Assembly (NCBI GenBank): GCA_012295275.1
Contig: CM022669.1
Coordinates: 19,349,591-19,413,590, forward strand
DNA: 64,000 bases
Reading direction: 5' to 3'
DNA from: Chrysomallon squamiferum
Lineage: Eukaryota > Mollusca > Gastropoda > Neomphalida > Peltospiridae
In this document: piece after piece, positions 14,981-29,139 of the stretch
Numbering within the stretch: the first letter of the stretch is position 1
Layout: each line of letters starts with the position of its first letter
Translations under genes and position numbers: made by a program
Notes under the pieces: model-generated
The model's database searches: none
What the model saw: only the letters and a program-made list of their open reading frames with translations
Told to the model about the DNA's origin: nothing

Positions 14981-15373
14981 GTAATAATAAATAAATAATA
15001 ATTGTGTTAACAATAAATAAATAATAAATAATTCTATTAATTTATTAATCTTTTCTCTTTCTCTCATTCTTTTCTACATTTAACAAACATTTCAGGTAAC
15101 AGATAATTAATTAATCAGTGTCAAGGAATACTTACATGCTGCTTCATCTACTGTCATCTGTGTAAGAAAATAAATAATAAAATATAGATAAACAAAACAA
15201 TTAAACAAATATTTATATATATATATATATAATTAGAAATACAACATACAAACAATGTCATAATATTGAAATTCCTAAATTAAAACTACATGAATGTTTA
15301 TAGTAATTTACATATTTGTAAAGATAAAGTATTAATAATATTTACATATATGCTAGATGATACAGTTATATGT

Positions 15374-15420
<47 letters not shown>

Positions 15421-18400
15421 TTTTGTGTGTCATCAGCTACCAGAATACATTTGAATTTATCAGATAAAAGTTTCTAAAGTAACTGAATGGACATAAAAAG
15501 AACAGTTTGGATCTAAGCCAAAGATTTAATTTGCAGTTACACCTGCCACTTTTAAACAGCAATAATTTAACTTTGAAGAGATCATACAACAATGAGACTT
15601 GTATTATTTTTAAAGCTTACATTTTCAATTTTTTTGATACAACACAACATCTAAAAATGTCAAAAAGAAACTTTATATCTGCATGGGAAAGGTGTGTGCA
15701 TATGTCACAATGTTGAGTGTGTTCTGCAAGTTTAAGAGCAAAAGTGTACAAACGAATACAGATATAACATGTTGGTGTGGGTATGGGTGTATGAATTTGT
15801 ATGTCTGAATATGTATGTCTGTATATGAGAATGTATGCATATGTGCATGATTGAGTGAATAATTTAAAAAAAAACAAAAAAAAAAAAACATTTATGAAAC
15901 CATTTAAGCCCATATACATATTCCATTGAAAAATATTCTGAATGCTTTTGAGATCAATATGTATATGTTAAAAATATATTTTATATTTACTTTAATAATG
16001 CTACTGAATCAAGCCATTTTAAGTACCACACATAATTAAAACTAGTTAATATCACTGCTAATGAACCCATGCTGATAACTCTGTTATTTCCTATTAAACA
16101 GTAGCATGTTAAAACATCCCTTGCCGTTAATCACAGGAGTCACCCATATGTGAACAGCATGTTTCTTTTGTCATTACATTAACTTTTATTAGTTTTGCTG
16201 TGTTAATAGTACTGCCATGACTTTTAGTTTCATAATATTAATTTAGAAGAAAAAAATAAATCCAGCAAAAGGACAAATATAATGGACAGATAGAATTAAC
16301 ACAACAGTAATGAATTAAACATTTACAGCATATCAAATTAAATAAACAAAATGGCAGACATGGCAACGAAAAACATAAAAAAGGCAGCTTGTAGAAAAAA
16401 ACTTTTAATAAAAACAAAAATCATAAAAAACGAAAATTAAGATGACACTGAGACAAACAGAAGATGAAACAGAAAAAGATTTATTGATCTGAACCCGTGA
16501 AGGTCAATGGAGCTATCCAAGGGGTCAATAACTGTCCAGAGGTCAAAAGGAGAAGGTCAATAAACATCAGGATCAGTTATGGTGGTGTTATAAGAAACGT
16601 GTGATTAATATGAGCTTTTTGGTTTTTTAAATAGTTTTTTGAAATTGTTAAAGTTTATTTACCTTTAAATAGAGAAATTTATTACTGATATTTTTATTTG
16701 TTTATTTTTACATGTGCTTCAGGCTCTATGAGTGATCTAAAAGGTTTGCTGACCCCAGATCTAAACAGACACACTGAGAGACAGATATATATACCATGCA
16801 ATATTAAAAGAATAAATGAGGACACAAATTTATTAATGCTGAGCTAGAAATGTTATCAATCAGCAAAATGTTTAAATATTTAAGTTTCTGGTGACCACAG
16901 GCATTTATAGAAATCTACAAGGAACACTAATACAGCCAACTTTAACATTAAAAACAGAGACTGTACAGTGGATTTATTAATTATGGTGGATAGTGTATTA
17001 GTATTATAAAATATAGTCTATAGTGAAGCATAATAATATTAATAATATTATAAATAATAATAATTATTACTTTTATTTTCGTAAACCTCTGTTAATCTTC
17101 TCTCTTATTTATTTATTATAAATATCTTCAAATGTGTAAGATTTCAAAGTTTGAAAAGAGGAAATATAATGACAAAAATAGTTTACTTCATTTGCCAAAA
17201 TTCCACCAATCTTGCTGAATGCTGGCATCTGAATTCCATATTTGTCTAGTTCCTTTCTCATTGCACTGATTTCTTCATCTGTAATAAATAAATAAATAAA
17301 CAAACATTTCTTAAAAATTAAAATGATTCTGTTAATAAGATTAATGTTTGAAAAAATAAGTTTAAAAAGAAAAGTAAAAAAAAGTAAAATATCTTATACT
17401 GGAATGTTTTGATATTAAGTATGGCTAGGTTACCCTAGATTTTAACCAGAAAGAAACTCCAAATGGAAACAAGGAATCTTTAAAATGAAAGCAAAGAAAA
17501 TAAAGAAGAAATAAAAGAAATATTTCTTCAGTATTAGCATGTAAATAAAATATTCCACCTGAATAAAATAATAATAATAAAAACACAACATGTAACTGAC
17601 CTGTAAAATCTATTTTTCCATAAAGATCTTGAATCTGTGGTGCAAGTCCGAGTTTGAACAGATACAAACTGAAACAAAATGTGGAAAAATTAACAAATAA
17701 ATAATAATAACTAAAACAAAAATAAACAAACATAACAATACATTACTATATTTATGTGCATATATGAATATCTCAGATTAATAAAAGACTACTGTAACGT
17801 GCATTAACCATCATTAGATGTTAAAAACAACAGTGTGAAATAGAATAAACATTATAATAATTTTACATGTGCTCTTTTAAAGTGACCTTTTGTAGGCAAA
17901 AACATACCATGACATTAGAAATAACAGGGCATTGAATTATTGGATCTGACATTCTATATAATACAGCCATGAGCTGATGATATAGTGGATTCTCTGAAGA
18001 GATTCGATCCTGCAATCCCTAAATCCCAGGTAACTGATCTACTACAGGGATACAACCCTTACCCCACCCTTGCCCTACCCAGTCATCTGATACCTACCTC
18101 AGTGCATGGATGCAGTAAACTGCTCTTGGCATGTTTTTTCTGTCATAAATATCTGTGGTCTCAGGATAAAATATCTAAAAAAAAAAAAAAAAAAAAATTG
18201 TAATAGTAGTGATGGTGGTGGTAGTAGTTGTAGTAAGTAGTAAATAGATGGTGGTGATGATTATAAACATGGTGATAAATTATAGCAGTACCAGTATTTT
18301 ACAGTAGCATGTACTAGTAGTAATTGTGATGATGATGGTAGTAGAATTAGTAATTGTATTGGTGGTGGTTGTAATAGTGGTATTGGTGGTAGCAGAATTA

Positions 18401-20478
18401 GTAGTTATAGTGGTACTAGTGGTTGTAGTGGTGGCTGTAGTGATACTAATAATGGTATCAGTGATATTAATAGTAGTGATATTAATAGCAGTACTAGTTA
18501 TATTTAATTGAAGCAGATAGTAGTAGTTGTAATAATAAAGACGGTAGAGGTTGTAACAGCAGCAATGGTGGTAGTGGCTGTAGAGATAGCAATAGCAGTG
18601 TTGGTGGTGATAACAGTAGTAGTAGTAATTGTGACAATGATGATTGGATATTATTTAGAACAGTAACAGTAGGTATTGACTATGACAATGGTGACAGTGG
18701 TAGATGGAGTAGTAATTATGATTGTGTGGGTGATGGTAGGAGTAATAGTAGTTAATAATTATAACTAAAATAAAATAAATAAAAAATAAACAGTAAATAA
18801 TAAGAATAAATAAAATCACAAAAGAATTTACAATAAAAAATTAAAATAAAATAAAAAAATCTTTCAGTGTATGTTTGTTATTTCAACTTTTTAAATAATT
18901 TTCACAAGCTGTTGTTTCTCAAATTGATTTCTGTTAAATGACTTGAATATATTAAATACCAAACAAACTATCATGTTATTATAAATTTAATTCATCAGAT
19001 TATATTTCATGTTAATGGTATCTGTCAATATTATTCTAAAATAATCAATTTTAATGTTTGCAAGTGTTTTTTTGTGCTAGCTTAGTCACACACACATACA
19101 CACTTAAAAATTTGTATCATTACTGCCAATTCATTTTTGAACACCTTATGAAGTTAAAAATATTTCTTCAATTTTTTAATTAATTTTTTTTATTGATAAT
19201 GATAAAAACAAAATATTGAATGGTAAACAAGTTTACAAAATGCAGAATGTAAAAACTGGCAACATAAATCAAAGTTTTTAAATAATAATAACTTACTCGT
19301 GGTAGACCTATGTGCTCCATGGCTGCAAACCAATGGTTTATGTTGTCTGTGTGTCTGAAGTGCAGACCTTTTGCCTGAATAAAATGAAAGCATGAATTAA
19401 AATATGCTGTCATTAAGATTATACATTATGGTATAAGAAATTAAATAACTACCATTATTCTAAAAAGCAACAAGATAATTTTAAAATGATTTTCTTTATG
19501 TTTTACATTCGATTTCCATATACAGAACAGTACATACCACAATATTTGTTAAACTAGTCATACCAGACTGCATAAATTTGGTACTGTGACATTTTTGTAC
19601 CAAGTGACTAGTAAGTATATATATTCCAAAAGACATAATCTGATAAACCTCTGTATCAATTATTATATTACTTTTTATAATCAGGACAGCAAATACTTGA
19701 TATTTCACTTCACTGACTAGAACAAGAATAAACCAGTTCATAAACAACTTCTGTCAATTCTATGATAGTTAAGCTACTTAGACAATAATTTGAATCTTTT
19801 TATTTTTTACAACAGATGACCTATAGAGACTAAACCTGGTCACGAACAATTATCTATTATTATTATTAATAAATTGATTTACCAAAGAATTACCTTGAAA
19901 CGTGTCTGTTCCCTGTCGTATATTTTTTTGACAGAGACCACCTGGGGTGCAAAGAAGTGTCCAAGTTTGGCAAGGTAGACGCCATTTCTTAGTCCTTCCT
20001 CCAGTTCTGTTGTGGGAGGCAGTTCTTCATTGATCACAGCCTCAATCCACCTGTAATAATAATAGCAATATTGAATTAGTATCTAGTAATGCTGATATTA
20101 GTAACATTTATAACAATAACAATAATAATAGTAATAATAATAATAATGAAATCAGTAATAATAATAATAACTACATTATTGCAAATAAGAATATTTGACT
20201 AAATGAACAACATCTGAAACTAAATAACACATTTTTACATTAAAGTTATACATTAAAGTTATTACTGTTTTATGTGAAACATTACATTACAATATTTATA
20301 ATACAGATTAAATCATGTTAACATTCATAAAATAACACTGAATTTAACTTTAGTAAGAATATGAAATATCTGTCATTGTACAATGTTCCATTTTGTTCTT
20401 ACAGAAATTTAGTATCTATTTAATTATTATAAATATTTGCTTATAAAATAACTGTCTGGGGCTTTGTTTTGTTTTAAA

Positions 20479-20524
<46 letters not shown>

Positions 20525-21988
20525 TTATATTACACTGCTCACATAACATCACTTTCAGTTTCTATTTTTAATTTTGATTCCATTAAACTGTCTGCACATG
20601 ATACAGTAGACTATCTTAATTTTATTTGCAATTTTCTATTTTATTATTCCTAAATCTTGTCTAATGGATTAGTTGAATGGCCAATTCCCAATAGTGCTGT
20701 TATTTTCACAGTTTTAAATAAATTCTGAAAAGTCAAACTGTATACATCATTTGATCCACAATTAAAATAATTATAACCAAGATGTGCATCTGTGGGTGGG
20801 GGCTCTCTGAACATGACAAAAACATCACAATGGATTAAGAAAACTAAATTGTAAAAACAAACTAGATACTACATACAGAACATAAATAATAAATCAGTGC
20901 ATATATTTTCAATAAGAATATTCTAGACTTGCAGATGTGTCTATATAAATGTATTTATCTTTACAGCGTGTTTGTGTGTATATGTTTTTGTTTAACTATG
21001 CTACATTCTCTTGTTATATAATCTATGAATATTATTTTTAACCGGTCATATTATTACATCTATGGCATGTGAACACACCTAGAGACACTAAACCTACAAA
21101 TATGCACCAGAAAATAAAAATCTGCATTAATTCAGTTTATACACATTTAAATTGATTGATGAATAAGGTCAGCTTGATATGAGTACTAGTGTCCTGAAGC
21201 ATATCAAGTTACCTACTTGTACCTGACATTTCCATAAAGATATTAATTTGATACTGATGTTGGAGACAGCTCAGTGGTTAGATCACACTGATGAAGCGCA
21301 ACAGATTGCAGGTTCAACCCTCTTCAGCAAAGCAACTGAAGCAAAGACAGTTGTGAATCTGACTAATTTATTCTGGAAAATAGTTCATATTCTTTCAAGC
21401 CAAAATCTGACATTAACTCTTGACATCAAACCTTTGGAGCGAGGTATTTCAAACCATTGTCTTGTGACAGATTTATCAGTGTGATGTTTTTCTGTCACTG
21501 AATAGGTGTATAGAAAACATCACATTTTACTAACTAATTACATTTCTTGGAAGTGGAGCATATACAGATGTTAATTACTGTTATATAAAATTAGGTTTTA
21601 CATGGAGTATTGACATTTACTAACAGAACTTGCAATAGAGTTTCTTTATATGTGTGCCTATGAAAATATATGAATGTGTTATGATGTCTGAGTTTATATA
21701 CGAGAAAAATTTTATAAAAACTATAATTTTCTTTTCACTTGTTTCTTAAATACAGTTGAACACACAACACACACACACACAAAATGAGAAGACATCAAGT
21801 GAACAAATTATTTTGTTTGCATTAAATTTATATGCTGCCAAGTTTGATTCACATACCTTTAAGTTCAAATTCACGGAGTAAATAAACTCTGTTTATTAAA
21901 ATTAAAAGGATTTTGTAATTAAAAATAATTTTTAAGAAACTTTTGTCTTGAAAAGAAAATAATACATATGAGAGAGAGAGAGAGAGAG

Positions 21989-22032
<44 letters not shown>

Positions 22033-24396
22033 TGTTAATAAGGCCTGAATATAATGTAAGGAAAAAACAAGCAGAAACACGAAAGAATATTTTGTACTGG
22101 TATCTGCAAAACTGCTGTTAATAACCTGACTGGGCAGACCACTTTTTTTTTATTAACATTTATCCATGTTAGAGCTCACCATCATTGTTTAATTTACATT
22201 GTGTGATATCAATATGTATGTACCAATTGGCCAGTTAATGACAGGATTTATAAAAGCAAAAGAGCCAATGACTTTTTTCTTCTTTTATACTGAGTGGAGT
22301 GAAGCAAAGAGAAATATACCATACATCTCTATAGATATTTTGATTATAGAGTGAGAGGGCTTTTTAAATTAGTTTTTGGTGTGAATTTGTTTTCTTTCTT
22401 TTTTTGGTCAAACCTTTGAATTTATTTCATATGTCAAACGTCAAGCTTAATTTTTTTTTACATTTATTTTTGCTTTATTATAATATTAACATGCTAATTG
22501 ACAGAGAGAGGGGAGTCAAGGGAAGTGGTATGTTGAAAGAAAAATATATTAAACAAACAGGGGAGTTTGTTTTTGTTTTTGTCGTTTTGGTCTCAACATT
22601 ATTGTGACAGTTTAAGAAAAAGAAAGAGAATGGTCAAAGGAACTATTGAAAAGGACAAGAAGAGAAATTAAGATAAAAAAAAATAAACCACAGAGACAGT
22701 CAAATATCAAAAGGTGTGATGAGGTTTGTGTGTGGGTGGCTGTACAAACAGATATATTTAACACAATGTTTAACTGTAAACAGTTCGCACCTGCCAGTGT
22801 TCTTTAAATAAACACCTGTAATTAATTATGAGGTATTTCTTTTTAAAACAGATCTTTCTTTTCTTTTTTTTTTTCCTCCTTTTTCTTTCTACCCATCCTT
22901 CCCCTGACCAACCTTGTCTTCTGTCTGTTTTTTTTAAAACTTTACCAAAGCTGGACTTAAGTATTCTTTAATTAAACACCTGTTCACACAAACCAATTAA
23001 ACCATACACATTCTTTTTAGTTCATTCTTTATTTTTCTCATTTCTGTCTTGCATTACAGCTGGACACTATACAGTATACTGTATAAATAAATAATCAATC
23101 AATCTCTCTCTCTCTCTCTTTCTCTCTCACACACACATTCTACATATGTGCACTGCCTTGCTTTTTATTAATTCTTCCAGGGTTGTTTTTGTGTCTGTGT
23201 TTTCTCTCTCACTTTTTCCAATATTTTGGCTGGTTTATTTTATTATTTTTTATTCTTTTTAAGAAAGGCAAAATATAGTCACAAATAATGTTCAGTTTAC
23301 TCAAAATTATTTTATTTATCAAAAACACATTCTTTAAGAACAAAACACCTAAAAAAAAAAAAAAAAAAAATTAATAATAAATTTTTTTTTTAAATAAATA
23401 AATAATAATAATAATAATAATAATAAAAGAAAAAAAAGGTTATCTTAATTTTCTGAAGTCACTGTATATATAATAAAAAGAATTTCTATCAGGTATTGTG
23501 TATATTACCAGCACCTGACAGGTATCATGTATATTTTGCACCAGACACATGTAGGTTATGAATTATTCATAATATTACTTACATCAATGTCCTACAGCAT
23601 GCCAAGCTGTGAAAAGTATAGATCTAATAGGAGTAACACTCAATATGCTTCAGATTTGGACTTACTGACAACATAGAGTTTTAAATAGAGGCAGATGCAT
23701 GCACAATCATGGACATGTGTCACTATACATATATAATCCAGATTATAATAAATATAACACATTTACCGTTGTAAGTAACTTTATGTATGTCTATGTGATG
23801 TGACATATTTATTATATATAACATATGGTTTGCTCTGTGTAAGCCAAAAATAGCTTAAAATGAACAACTTCAGCTGCAATAGCATGATTCAACACATTAC
23901 TTAATAACCTAAAACTAACAAACATCAGTCTGTCAGTACTCCTTATCACAAGTGACAGCAAATACATTACATGGAGTCTTTTTTTTTCTTAGTATTCTTT
24001 GATTTCAAATCAAGTTAAAAAAAAAAAAACACCTGTAAGGTATACTAGTACAGGTTTGATGAAGTCACACCCCTTTGTTATCTTAGGTAACACCACATTT
24101 ATCAAGTTTACTTCTGTTGAGTAATTAAGCAGTTGTATCTATGTAACTCAGTAATTTAATTTATACCCAGCTGAATTATTCAGTTCAGTTTTATCTTTTG
24201 TAATTATTTCTTTTTAACTTATCTATCATAATTTTGCACTTTTTCATTCTTGCAGTATTCTTCTTTAATAATGTTATTTTATTATGGGTGCCGTGATAAA
24301 GCTTGATAGTTACTAAAAATTAATTAACTATCCTATCTCTCTCTTGGTTTATAATTTCTTGTATCTGTTCTTTTTCATACCACTCTGATATATATC

Positions 24397-24474
<78 letters not shown>

Positions 24475-25669
24475 TGCTTGAAATTTACACAACCACTGTT
24501 TGCTTAAGTTTACTTAATCTTTCGATTCAATGGACAAATAATAAAAAAAAAAACTCTAATGAACAAGTCTCAAGGTGGGAAATCTGTAGCCAAATGTGAT
24601 GCAGTGAGGGAATAAATGTGACCACCAAATATTTCTCTGCACACTTTTTTTTTTGCAAGCAAGCTGTCGTCGACGGCAGCCCTGAATAAAATGGCCAATT
24701 TATAAACTGTTGACATTCATCACCCAGTCTGACTTGAAACAACAACCTGTACTGTTTGTTCAAGAATTTGTCCGGGACAAAAGGTCGTTTGTTTTTCATA
24801 TTCATGTCAGCTATGTGCAACTGAAATTCAGCAAGTTTGCTTCTCCAACAAGGGAATATGTGTGTCCACAAACAGATACCTGCTAAGCCAGTGATGAAAT
24901 GGTATTGTGTGTTAACAGTGCCTGCGTTAAATGTTTTAAAAAAAATGAGGAAAACACAGACGAAATAAATGGTGACAAAATCCAGACCTAATGATTTCAA
25001 AGAAAAAAGACATACCAAAAGAATTAACATGTATTAGCTGATGTAAATTGATGCTTGTGAAATTATAATGTTGTTTGTCAAGGCCAATGTTGAAGAAAGT
25101 TTTTTGTTTACATCCTTTCTGAAATTTTTTCACTCTGTTGTGAACAAGTGGTGATGTAAATTTAATTTTCTATTTTACCAAGCGACAAAGTATTTGTAAT
25201 AATAAATTACACCTACATTATGTTTTATGTACATACATAGACACACACACACACACACACACACATACATGCATGCAAGACGCATAATAACACACACACA
25301 CACACACACTTTTGTTGAACAAGAAGGGAAATATCCAGCACAATATTCTTTTTAATTTTTATTTCATTTGTTTGGTTGCTCACATGTGTTTCGTTTTGAA
25401 TTTTAAAGAAAACATTTTCCTTATACATCCATAGAATTCAAATTTATGTGCATGGTTCATGTTTGTGCACCAATGGTTACTATCAAACTGATCCAAACCT
25501 TTTCACTTTTCTTTATTCTAAGCATACAGTGATCATTTAAGTTCATTCAATTAAACAACTCAAATTTTGTTTATAATACAAAGTTTATACTAAATAAATA
25601 TATAATGAATGAAAGTTTATTTATATCTGTCAAACCACTTCCTTCACATTTTTTATGTAAAAACAGCTG

Positions 25670-25703
<34 letters not shown>

Positions 25704-26639
25704 TTTATTATTATTATTATTATATATTTTAAAAATGCCTTGCTTTTTGTTTGTTTATTTATTTTAAATTGTTGGCAGTAAGGCAATATGCAATACATTA
25801 TTATATGTTACATACAAATTCTATTAATAAATCCAGATCAATGTGATCATACTACATGCATGGTCATGCACATCTTCAAAGGACAAAATTGTATACATAC
25901 TTTCTTGATGTGTCAATCATGGCATTCTAACCAGGAACAGTTATAAAAAGTATTACATTGTGATTATGATTATGTATTACAACAACATTAATACCATGTT
26001 ACTAAATGGATGTTTTACAATGTTTAAGTTTCTGTATATTTACAATATATGCTTGTATATAATTTAAGTCCAGATTTCACAGTAATTGCTTATATACTGC
26101 CATGCTTAAAATAAACAACATGAAAATACTTGTCATAATTTAGATAACAACCAATCAAAATACTGAGAGAGACAGTAAAGACAGAAAGAAAAAGACTGTG
26201 CTAGCATGTGTATGTCTGTCTGTATATGTTAACAAAATTAACTCTTTGGATTTGTTTTTTGATTTTTTAAAAAATTAAAATTAAAATTAAAGGGATGTAT
26301 TGGTGTTTTTACTGTTTTTTTCATACTGCCAATGTTTTCCTTGTCACATTAAATCTACTAGTTTCAACTTCCTGTGCAAATTAATCTACATTTTTATATA
26401 TATATATATGCACAATCTTTCTTCTTTGGCACCAAGTTTAGTGATCAACACCATTACTAGTTATACTATGAACACTAATTAAATGTGCATGTATACACTA
26501 CTGGTTACCTACTTTGAAAACTGACAACATGTACATGTATTGGCTATTTACACTGTGGTTAACTGAACATAAATCATATTACTAATTATTCTAATCTGTA
26601 AAATGAATAATATGTCATAAATCTCTAGGTAAGAAAGCC

Positions 26640-26684
<45 letters not shown>

Positions 26685-28676
26685 AAATTAAATGAAATAA
26701 ACTGTTAGGCATAAAAACATTATTTTAATTTAAAAACAAAACACATGGTACAATTTTTTCTTTCTCTCTTTCAGCACTTTTTAAAACTCAATCTATAAAA
26801 CACGAACACAAACTTTTTTCTTCTTTTTTTTTCTTAACTGATTTAATTTGTAAATATTTCTACCTGGTACAGGTAAATACTGCTGTATGTACAGAACATG
26901 TTCCAGTTTTCTCCTTGTTCTAATGTGATTACAGTATCCATACAAGAGTCAAATTGTTCTAAAAATACATTTGTTAGTCAGCAGTGACAAGCAGAATATA
27001 GAACCAGCGTGACGTTATTTCAGGCACATGGATGTGTAGTTTCTTTAAAAATAAACCTAAGGTAACAGTGCCTTCTTCCCTGAAGTTAACATGTACAGAG
27101 CAAAATTGTTTAATACACAGTGTGACATACAGCAGTTTCATAGCAGCACAGTCTGAAGAAATATTAATTTGTTTAAATTATATTTTTGTACTGTATTAGA
27201 AAATGTACAGTCTGAGGAAATATTAGTTTGTTTAGATTTAATATCATTTAATTTTTGTTTTTGCAGTGTATTAAAATGTGTTAATACATGGTGTAACATA
27301 TAAAACAGTTTAATACTGGCACAGTCTGAGCAAACATTAATTTGTTTAAAAATAAGATCATTTGATTTTTTGTTTTTGCAGTGAAACAACAAATGTTCAG
27401 TACATGATGTGCAAACAAATTTAATTATGGTTCTCTTCAAGGAAATATTAATTTGTTTAAATATGATATTATTGAATTTTTTTCTCAATGAAATAAAAAG
27501 TACTTGTATACAGTGTGACATATTGCACATTAATATTGATATACTTCCAGCATATACTTATTTGTTTAGTAAAAGTAGTATCATTTCTGATTCTTATCTA
27601 ATAAAAAATGTAAAAATACCTGTTACATTACATAAATTACTATTATTATTATTATTTTTTTTTTTTTTTAATGGTTATATAGGCCTATTTATCATAAACA
27701 CTGAAAATTAAAACATGTTTTAATGTAAAATCATGCATAATCTTATGTTTTTATATATATAATATAAAATAAATAAATAAATAAACAAATAAAAATTAAA
27801 AGTCACTACAAGATGTCAGTATGAGATATGCAGAAGTGTACTAAACTTGTTACTCACTATGTACAATAAACATTTTAATCTGATCAGATTATCATAGACA
27901 CTGCTTTGGGCAACATAAATTCCTTTCAAGTTATGAATCACCACTTTATTTTTAATCTATATATTAAAGGTTTCATACCCGCCAGTCACAAACAGTATAT
28001 AAATTAACATATATCACGGTGTGCAATATCATTTAACCCCTTTCAAGGTTGTATTTAAGTGTGGGTTTTTTCTTTCATACTTGATCTCATGGTGCTATTA
28101 CATTAATAAATAAATGAAATATAAGAAAACTGGAATCTGCTGTATTAGGCTGAATGGATGCTGATACTGAAACACATTTTAATGTAAAAGGTTGGTAAGC
28201 ATTGTTCTGAAAGAAGAAATCTACTGATATCATCTTGGTATATAACCTGACCAATTAGCAGTGAGTTATGTTTTACAAATAATTTAATTCTGCAAAAATA
28301 CATTTGTTATAAATCAGGCAAGAGCATCTCTGTTTGACAAATGGGCCACATAAGAACATGGACCATCACCAGATGGGCCATATAAGTAATAAATGTTATT
28401 TTCTTTGGGAAATTTGGTGTGCAATTAATAAAAGGCCTCATGGCCCCCAGTTTGCCCATGATTGTTACAAATCCTTGCATTCATTTTGTCACATAATTTT
28501 TGTGGCTATTTGTGGATGACAATATGAAATATAATTTCTTTTTAAGAGTTGAAAAGTTATAGAAATAATTCTTGAACTTCTGGACTTTATATGCAATAGC
28601 TCCATACTGATTAAGCTGCATAAACTTAAAAGAAATAGCCATATGACTTGATACATAGTGCCACATATATACAAAA

Positions 28677-28711
<35 letters not shown>

Positions 28712-29093
28712 CATAACTACATACCAAAATTCACACACATACATACATATATTCATAACTATAGTCCCAAATTAACACATAGACACACACACATTGTATC
28801 ATGGTAAGATTAGATCACTGAACCTCCCATTCTTCAAGCATAAGCTGTCAACCTTGAACTCAAAAGAACAAAACGAACATCATGGTACAGATTGATAAAG
28901 TACAGGAAACATTTGTAAACAACAGGAAACAATTTTGTATTAAAGTAAAAGTGCTGAATGGTTTTAGTAACTGAACATGTTAATTATAAAATGTATGTTG
29001 GAGAGGCTTTCTACATTAGTAACTTATTCTCAAACTTTGAAACTCTTTGATGCTGTGCACTGATTTTTGTGCAGAAATATATGTTCATGTGTC

Positions 29094-29139
<46 letters not shown>

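Noticed and set aside
27138-27530. 130-codon minus-strand frame with internal similarity
   Set aside because: Explained by the ~113-bp tandem array; no start context or family.
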